Shown: piece by piece, positions 6,956-10,504 of the stretch
Layout: each line of letters begins with the position of its first letter
Position numbering within the stretch: the first letter of the stretch is position 1
DNA from: an uncultured Capnocytophaga sp.
Lineage (GTDB): Bacteria; Bacteroidota; Bacteroidia; Flavobacteriales; Flavobacteriaceae
Assembly: GCA_915070235.1 (NCBI GenBank)
Contig: CAJZFM010000054.1
Location: forward strand, 1 to 10,504
DNA: 10,504 bases
Direction: 5' to 3'
Program-made: the position numbers and the translations under genes
The notes under the pieces: generated by a model
The model's input: the letters and a program-made list of their open reading frames with translations, nothing else
Database searches by the model: none
What the model was told of the DNA's origin: nothing

Positions 6956-9382
6956 TTAAGAACGTAACTGAGCACCTGTTTGCTTCTTGAAAGCCTCTAC
7001 GAGGGTTGTCATCGTCTTATCTATCTGCTTGTCGGTAAGGGTCTTATTGCTATCTTGTAATATAAAACTCATAGCATAGCTCTTCTTGCCCTTAGGGAGC
7101 TTATCCCCTTGATATACATCAAAGAGGGCTACCTTCTTGAGCAACTCTTTTTCTGTCTGCAAGGCAATGCTATGGAGTGTCTCAAAAGACACTTCACTAT
7201 CCAAGAGCAAAGCCAAATCGCGGCGTACCTCTGGATACTTAGGAATCTCTCGGTATTTCACCTCTTTGGAGAGGTTGGCCAAGAGGAGATCCCACTGAAT
7301 ATCAGCATAGAACACCTGTTGTTTTATATCAAAATGCTGTAATATATTATTTTTCACTACTCCTAAGGACGCCAAAGGTGTCTGCCCGAGCCACAAGGTG
7401 ATCCCTTCCTGATAGATATCCTCCTGAGAAGGTGTTTCCTTGAGGTCAGTGATTCCTAAGCGGTCAAATATAGCCTTAACATAGCCCTTTAGGTAGTAGA
7501 AATTGGTCTTTTCTTGTGGGGCATTCCATGTCTCAGGGTAAATATTTCCTGATAAGAAAAGGCTTAAGTGCTTAGGTTCGGTATAGCTCTCCCCTATCTT
7601 GTGATAGGTCTTACCGAACTCAAACAAAGCCAAATCTGTACGCTTTCGGTTGTTGTTATAGGCTATGGTCTCCAGCCCTGAAAAGAGCATACTCTGTCTC
7701 ATCACAGCCAAGTCCTGACTGAGTGGGTTGAGGATTTGTACCGCCTGAGCCGCACTGATATCAGCTGACAGCTCTTGATAAGCAGCCGAGGTAAGGCTGT
7801 TGTTCATCATCTCATAAAGCCCCTGTCCTACGAGCTGGTTAGCGATTACATTCTGTACATTGAAATCCTCATATCGGCTGGCATGCGCCATGGAGGCACT
7901 CACCTTGGAAGAGAACTCTATATTGTTATAGCCATATACGCGAAGAATTTCCTCAATCACATCTACATCGCGCTGTACATCTACCCTATAGGAAGGCACA
8001 GTAAGTCCCATACCTATTTCGGTAATGCTATTGATTTGGATATCCAAGGAGTGTAATATACTCTTAATCACATCGCGAGGAATCATCTGACCTATGAGGT
8101 TATCTACTTTTTCATAAGTGAGGAACACCTGAAAATCCTCTTGTTTTTTAGGGTACCAATCCACCACATCGGAGGAAATTTCACCTCCTGCAATCTTCTT
8201 GATCATGATAGCCGCTCTTAGCAGCGCATACTTACAATTATCTATATTGATCCCACGCTCAAAGCGGAAAGACGCATCGGTAGAGATTCCATATCGTTTG
8301 GCTGTTTTACGTACTGCCACAGGGTTGAAATAAGCACTCTCCAAGAAGATATGGGTAGTATCCTGTCCCACCCCTGAGTTGGTACCGCCCAATACCCCTG
8401 CCAAGCATAGAGGTTTGTCCGCATCACAGATAACCAAGTCCTCAGCCGAGAGCGTACGATCTACTCCGTCCAAAGTTTGGAATTTCTCACCTTCGGCGGC
8501 ATTGCGTACAATAATCTTCTTGCCAGCGATACGCAAGGCATCAAAGGCATGTAGGGGCTGACCTAAGTCGTGGAGTACATAATTGGTTATATCCACCACA
8601 TTGTTCTTAGGGGTAATGCCTATAGCTCTGAGTCTCTGTTGTAGCCAATCAGGTGAAGGCGCTATCTTGACATTGGATATACTCACCCCACAATAGCGAG
8701 GGGCTAACTCCTTGTTATCCACCAGTACATCTATCTTAAGCAAGCGGTTATCCACAAAGAAATCCGTTACTGAAGGAGTGATAATCTCCTTATTGATACC
8801 CTGTTGCAACAATCCTGCTCTAAGGTCGCGAGCTACCCCCAAGTGGCTCATAGCATCGGCGCGGTTAGGGGTAAGACCTATTTCAAAGACTGTATCGGAG
8901 ACCACCCTGAAGACCTCGTTACACGGCTTCCCTACAGGCAAAGCACTGTCCAAGACCATGATTCCCTCGTGGGAGCTACCCAAGCCAAGTTCGTCTTCGG
9001 CACAGATCATCCCATGACTCTCCTCACCGCGGATTTTGCCTTTCTTAATCTTAAAGGGTTCACCCTCTTTGTCATAAAGGGTTGTCCCGATGGTTGCCAC
9101 GGCCACTTTCTGACCTTTGGCTACATTGGGAGCCCCACATACGATAGGCAGGACGACTCCCTCACCTACTTGCACCTTGGTAAGGCTGAGTTTGTCCGCA
9201 TTGGGGTGTTTGGTACATTCGAGTACCTCGCCTACAACGACCCCTTTTAGGCCTCCTTTTACACTCTCGTAAGCGGTGATTCCTTCCACCTCTAAGCCTA
9301 AATCTGTAAGGAGTTCTCCTACTTTTTCTGCGGGTAAGTCTATCCTGAGAAAGTCTTTAATCCAATTATATGAGATTTTCAT
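6956..9382 (-). CDS. pheT: Phenylalanyl-tRNA synthetase beta subunit
   Basis: Beta subunit of the (alpha-beta)2 class II synthetase that charges tRNA-Phe; it carries the editing and tRNA-binding modules, while the catalytic alpha subunit (pheS) is not in the window. Length 808 is normal for the bacterial form (about 790-810). Domains in order: N-terminal strand-helix (1-40), EMAP-type tRNA-binding OB fold (about 42-153; CTKHPNADKLSL 56-67, VCGAPNV 81-87), B3/B4 editing region (about 212-386; NVVDITNYVLHDLGQPLHAFDA 261-282, DASFRFERG 369-377), B5 (about 400-490; VPSYRVDVQRDVDVIEEIL 462-480), synthetase-like core, and the C-terminal FDX-ACB anticodon-binding domain (713-808; IPKYPEVRRDLALLL). 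It is first in the minus-strand gene run, with a good -7 element about 27 nt before the ATG. I see no T-box or leader-peptide attenuator. Confidence 0.98.
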   Translation of the reverse strand: MKISYNWIKDFLRIDLPAEKVGELLTDLGLEVEGITAYESVKGGLKGVVVGEVLECTKHPNADKLSLTKVQVGEGVVLPIVCGAPNVAKGQKVAVATIGTTLYDKEGEPFKIKKGKIRGEESHGMICAEDELGLGSSHEGIMVLDSALPVGKPCNEVFRVVSDTVFEIGLTPNRADAMSHLGVARDLRAGLLQQGINKEIITPSVTDFFVDNRLLKIDVLVDNKELAPRYCGVSISNVKIAPSPDWLQQRLRAIGITPKNNVVDITNYVLHDLGQPLHAFDALRIAGKKIIVRNAAEGEKFQTLDGVDRTLSAEDLVICDADKPLCLAGVLGGTNSGVGQDTTHIFLESAYFNPVAVRKTAKRYGISTDASFRFERGINIDNCKYALLRAAIMIKKIAGGEISSDVVDWYPKKQEDFQVFLTYEKVDNLIGQMIPRDVIKSILHSLDIQINSITEIGMGLTVPSYRVDVQRDVDVIEEILRVYGYNNIEFSSKVSASMAHASRYEDFNVQNVIANQLVGQGLYEMMNNSLTSAAYQELSADISAAQAVQILNPLSQDLAVMRQSMLFSGLETIAYNNNRKRTDLALFEFGKTYHKIGESYTEPKHLSLFLSGNIYPETWNAPQEKTNFYYLKGYVKAIFDRLGITDLKETPSQEDIYQEGITLWLGQTPLASLGVVKNNILQHFDIKQQVFYADIQWDLLLANLSKEVKYREIPKYPEVRRDLALLLDSEVSFETLHSIALQTEKELLKKVALFDVYQGDKLPKGKKSYAMSFILQDSNKTLTDKQIDKTMTTLVEAFKKQTGAQLRS

Positions 9383-9408
9383 AAGATAATTACTGTGTTT
9401 TGAAGTTG

Positions 9409-9416
9409 CAAAATTA
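9409..9416 (-). promoter_or_regulatory. Candidate -7 element of the pheT-recR promoter
   Basis: The minus strand reads TAATTTTG, an exact TAnnTTTG match, about 27 nt before the pheT ATG. No TTG -33 element lies at the expected distance; the upstream region is an A/T-rich stretch including an 8-T run on the plus strand (9441-9448). A short leader of roughly 20 nt would result. Confidence 0.5.
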
Positions 9417-9484
9417 CTATATTTTATTGTAATGAGAAAATTTTTTTTGAAGAACTTACAGGTTTAGTAGTTAGAGATTGGTGG

Positions 9485-9547
9485 CTTGTGACAATTAACA
9501 ATTAATCTTTGACAATTAACCATTAAGCATTAATAATTAACAATTAT
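9485..9547 (+). repeat. Heptamer array in the divergent pheT / repeat-protein intergenic region
   Basis: Nine contiguous heptamers on the plus strand: CTTGTGA, CAATTAA, CAATTAA, TCTTTGA, CAATTAA, CCATTAA, GCATTAA, TAATTAA, CAATTAT. Eight end in TAA or TGA in unbroken 7-nt register even though the first four bases vary. This array is not behind any gene: it lies between two divergent start regions and ends 6 nt before the -7 element of the downstream plus-strand gene, over its expected -33 region. Confidence 0.82.
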
Positions 9548-9553
9548 CTTTCG

Positions 9554-9561
9554 TATTTTTG
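9554..9561 (+). promoter_or_regulatory. Candidate -7 element of the plus-strand repeat-protein gene
   Basis: TATTTTTG matches TAnnTTTG exactly and lies 28 nt before the ATG at 9590, giving an AT-rich leader of roughly 20-25 nt. No TTG -33 box is visible at the usual spacing; the heptamer array occupies that position. Confidence 0.55.
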
Positions 9562-9589
9562 CCCTCCATAAAAATTAATTTACAAGAAA

Positions 9590-10399
9590 ATGAAGAAATT
9601 AGGAATTATCCTGCTTTTGGCTGGTACAGTCGCCTTCGGACAGAACAAGAAAACAGGTTGGGACGCAGCCAAGCTCAAAGGAAAAGTAAAGACATACCGC
9701 ATACTGGACTATCGCTTTGATGAACAAGGCAAACCCTTCAGAGGTAATTCGGAACTGCTAACGGAGTTCAACCCTAAGGGACGCGCTACTAAGATGCAAG
9801 TCAATAATAATGGCATGCTGATGTCCTACCATGACACCTATAACGACCAAGGTTACCTAATAGAGTCCGTCTCCAAAGATGAGGAGAACAAGACACTCTC
9901 CACTAACCTATATGAGTATGATGCGCAGGGTAATCGCATCCGCCATGACCTCTTGACCGACAAAGGAGATATCTTTATGAGTACTTTCTCCAAATATAAT
10001 GATAAACAACAGCTTATAGAGAAATCCAACTGTGTAGGCGGGGTATGTGATGAAAAAACTGTTTTTACCTATGATGACAAAGGCTACCTTATCCGCGAGG
10101 ACAAGTATAAGAAAGATAGCCTTACCTCCAAGACCCTTTACAAGAACGATGAGAAAGGAAATCCATTAGAACGCCTTACTTATGATGCTACTGACAAACT
10201 TGTAAAGAAAGTAACTTCCACTTATGACAAGGAAGGCAATGAAACGGAGAATGTAATCTATAAAGAAGATGGTACTATTGCTCAGAAAAAGAACTATGCC
10301 TACCAGTATGATAAGAAAAAGAACTGGATCAAAAAGACAGAAAGTGAAAATGGGGAACCTTACCTTATTATAGAACAAAAATTTGAATATTATAAATAG
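9590..10399 (+). CDS. Exported protein with YD-like (RHS-type) repeats, function unknown
   Basis: I recognise the repeat style but not a specific function. The 269-residue protein begins with a signal peptide (MKK, hydrophobic 5-16, likely cleavage after AFG at 17), so it should be periplasmic or surface-exposed; with no lipobox Cys it is unlikely to be a lipoprotein. The mature part is built of about nine degenerate repeats whose anchor resembles Y(D/N)x(K/Q)G(N/Y): near 43, 60, 84, 110, 136, 161, 186, 212 and 240, with about 25-26 residue spacing from 84 to 212. This is similar to the YD/RHS fold element that forms beta-sheet shells, but far shorter than a polymorphic toxin and with no toxin domain or RHS core motif. 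Two cysteines (C148, C153) could form a disulfide. There is no type IX sorting domain. The mature protein is Lys/Asp/Glu-rich. It has its own -7 element, ends in three in-frame stops (TAG TGA TAA) and is followed by a strong terminator, so it appears monocistronic. Confidence 0.88.
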   Translation: MKKLGIILLLAGTVAFGQNKKTGWDAAKLKGKVKTYRILDYRFDEQGKPFRGNSELLTEFNPKGRATKMQVNNNGMLMSYHDTYNDQGYLIESVSKDEENKTLSTNLYEYDAQGNRIRHDLLTDKGDIFMSTFSKYNDKQQLIEKSNCVGGVCDEKTVFTYDDKGYLIREDKYKKDSLTSKTLYKNDEKGNPLERLTYDATDKLVKKVTSTYDKEGNETENVIYKEDGTIAQKKNYAYQYDKKKNWIKKTESENGEPYLIIEQKFEYYK

Positions 10400-10403
10400 T
10401 GAT

Positions 10404-10437
10404 AATCGGCGGTACTTTGTGGTGTCGCCGATTTTTT
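10404..10437 (+). terminator. Rho-independent terminator of the YD-repeat gene
   Basis: AATCGGCG (10404-10411) pairs perfectly with CGCCGATT (10426-10433). The stem can extend by G-U and A-T/C-G pairs to 10415/10422, leaving a 6-nt loop. The run of six T residues at 10432-10437 follows or overlaps the stem base. It starts 4 nt after the gene's first stop codon. Confidence 0.9.
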
Positions 10438-10504
10438 CTATATTATTCGTTTGAGGTGTCTATTTAGCTACATACTAATTGACTTTGGGAAACGGGAGAA
10501 CGTT

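Noticed and set aside
8804..9250. A 148-codon plus-strand reading frame opposite pheT
   Set aside because: It lies wholly within conserved pheT coding sequence, has no promoter or leader like those of the real genes, and shows no recognisable domain.
9590..10399. RHS polymorphic toxin or contact-dependent inhibition element
   Set aside because: It is too short, lacks the RHS core signature and any C-terminal toxin domain, and no immunity-like gene follows within the window.

Overview
The window looks like a chromosomal segment from the Bacteroidota, class Flavobacteriia. Three things point there: TAnnTTTG-type -7 promoter elements, AT-rich leaders without clear Shine-Dalgarno sequences, and the style of the proteins. 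A Capnocytophaga-like genome is my best guess from the gene content and the short-repeat intergenic sequence, but I cannot prove the genus. I see no phage, transposon, CRISPR, rRNA or tRNA gene. Coding density is high and no gene-free stretch exceeds 300 bases.

Layout. Five genes lie on the minus strand, read right to left: pheT (phenylalanyl-tRNA synthetase beta), recR (recombination repair), a very long 2-oxo acid dehydrogenase E2 gene, an LpxL/HtrB-type acyltransferase, and sucA (2-oxoglutarate dehydrogenase E1). One plus-strand gene at the right end, divergent from pheT, encodes a small exported protein with YD-like repeats and is followed by a clear intrinsic terminator. pheT-recR (14-nt gap) and E2-acyltransferase (3-nt gap) are tightly coupled. 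recR-E2 are 66 nt apart with no promoter I can see, so pheT-recR-E2-acyltransferase may be one transcript. sucA has its own upstream region with a -7 element. The last 67 bases (10438-10504) show nothing I can identify.

Function. sucA and the E2 belong to ThDP/lipoate 2-oxo acid dehydrogenase chemistry. The E2 N-terminus and core look more like the branched-chain-type E2 of Flavobacteriia than the classical SucB, so the two may not be partners. The E2 has an extended linker of about 250 residues containing two unrelated tandem-repeat blocks, and Asn where the catalytic motif normally has Asp.

The most unusual signal is between the genes. Every intergenic gap longer than about 60 nt contains heptanucleotide arrays (80-114, 3063-3146, 6272-6335, 9485-9547, and a bidirectional set at 1-64). 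The heptamer differs from gap to gap, but nearly every unit ends in a stop triplet (TGA or TAA). At three genes the array is fused to the gene's own stop codon, and the stops lie on that gene's sense strand. Because 7 leaves remainder 1 on division by 3, three consecutive units place a stop in all three frames. The last gene ends in three consecutive in-frame stops (TAG TGA TAA), a separate observation on the same theme.
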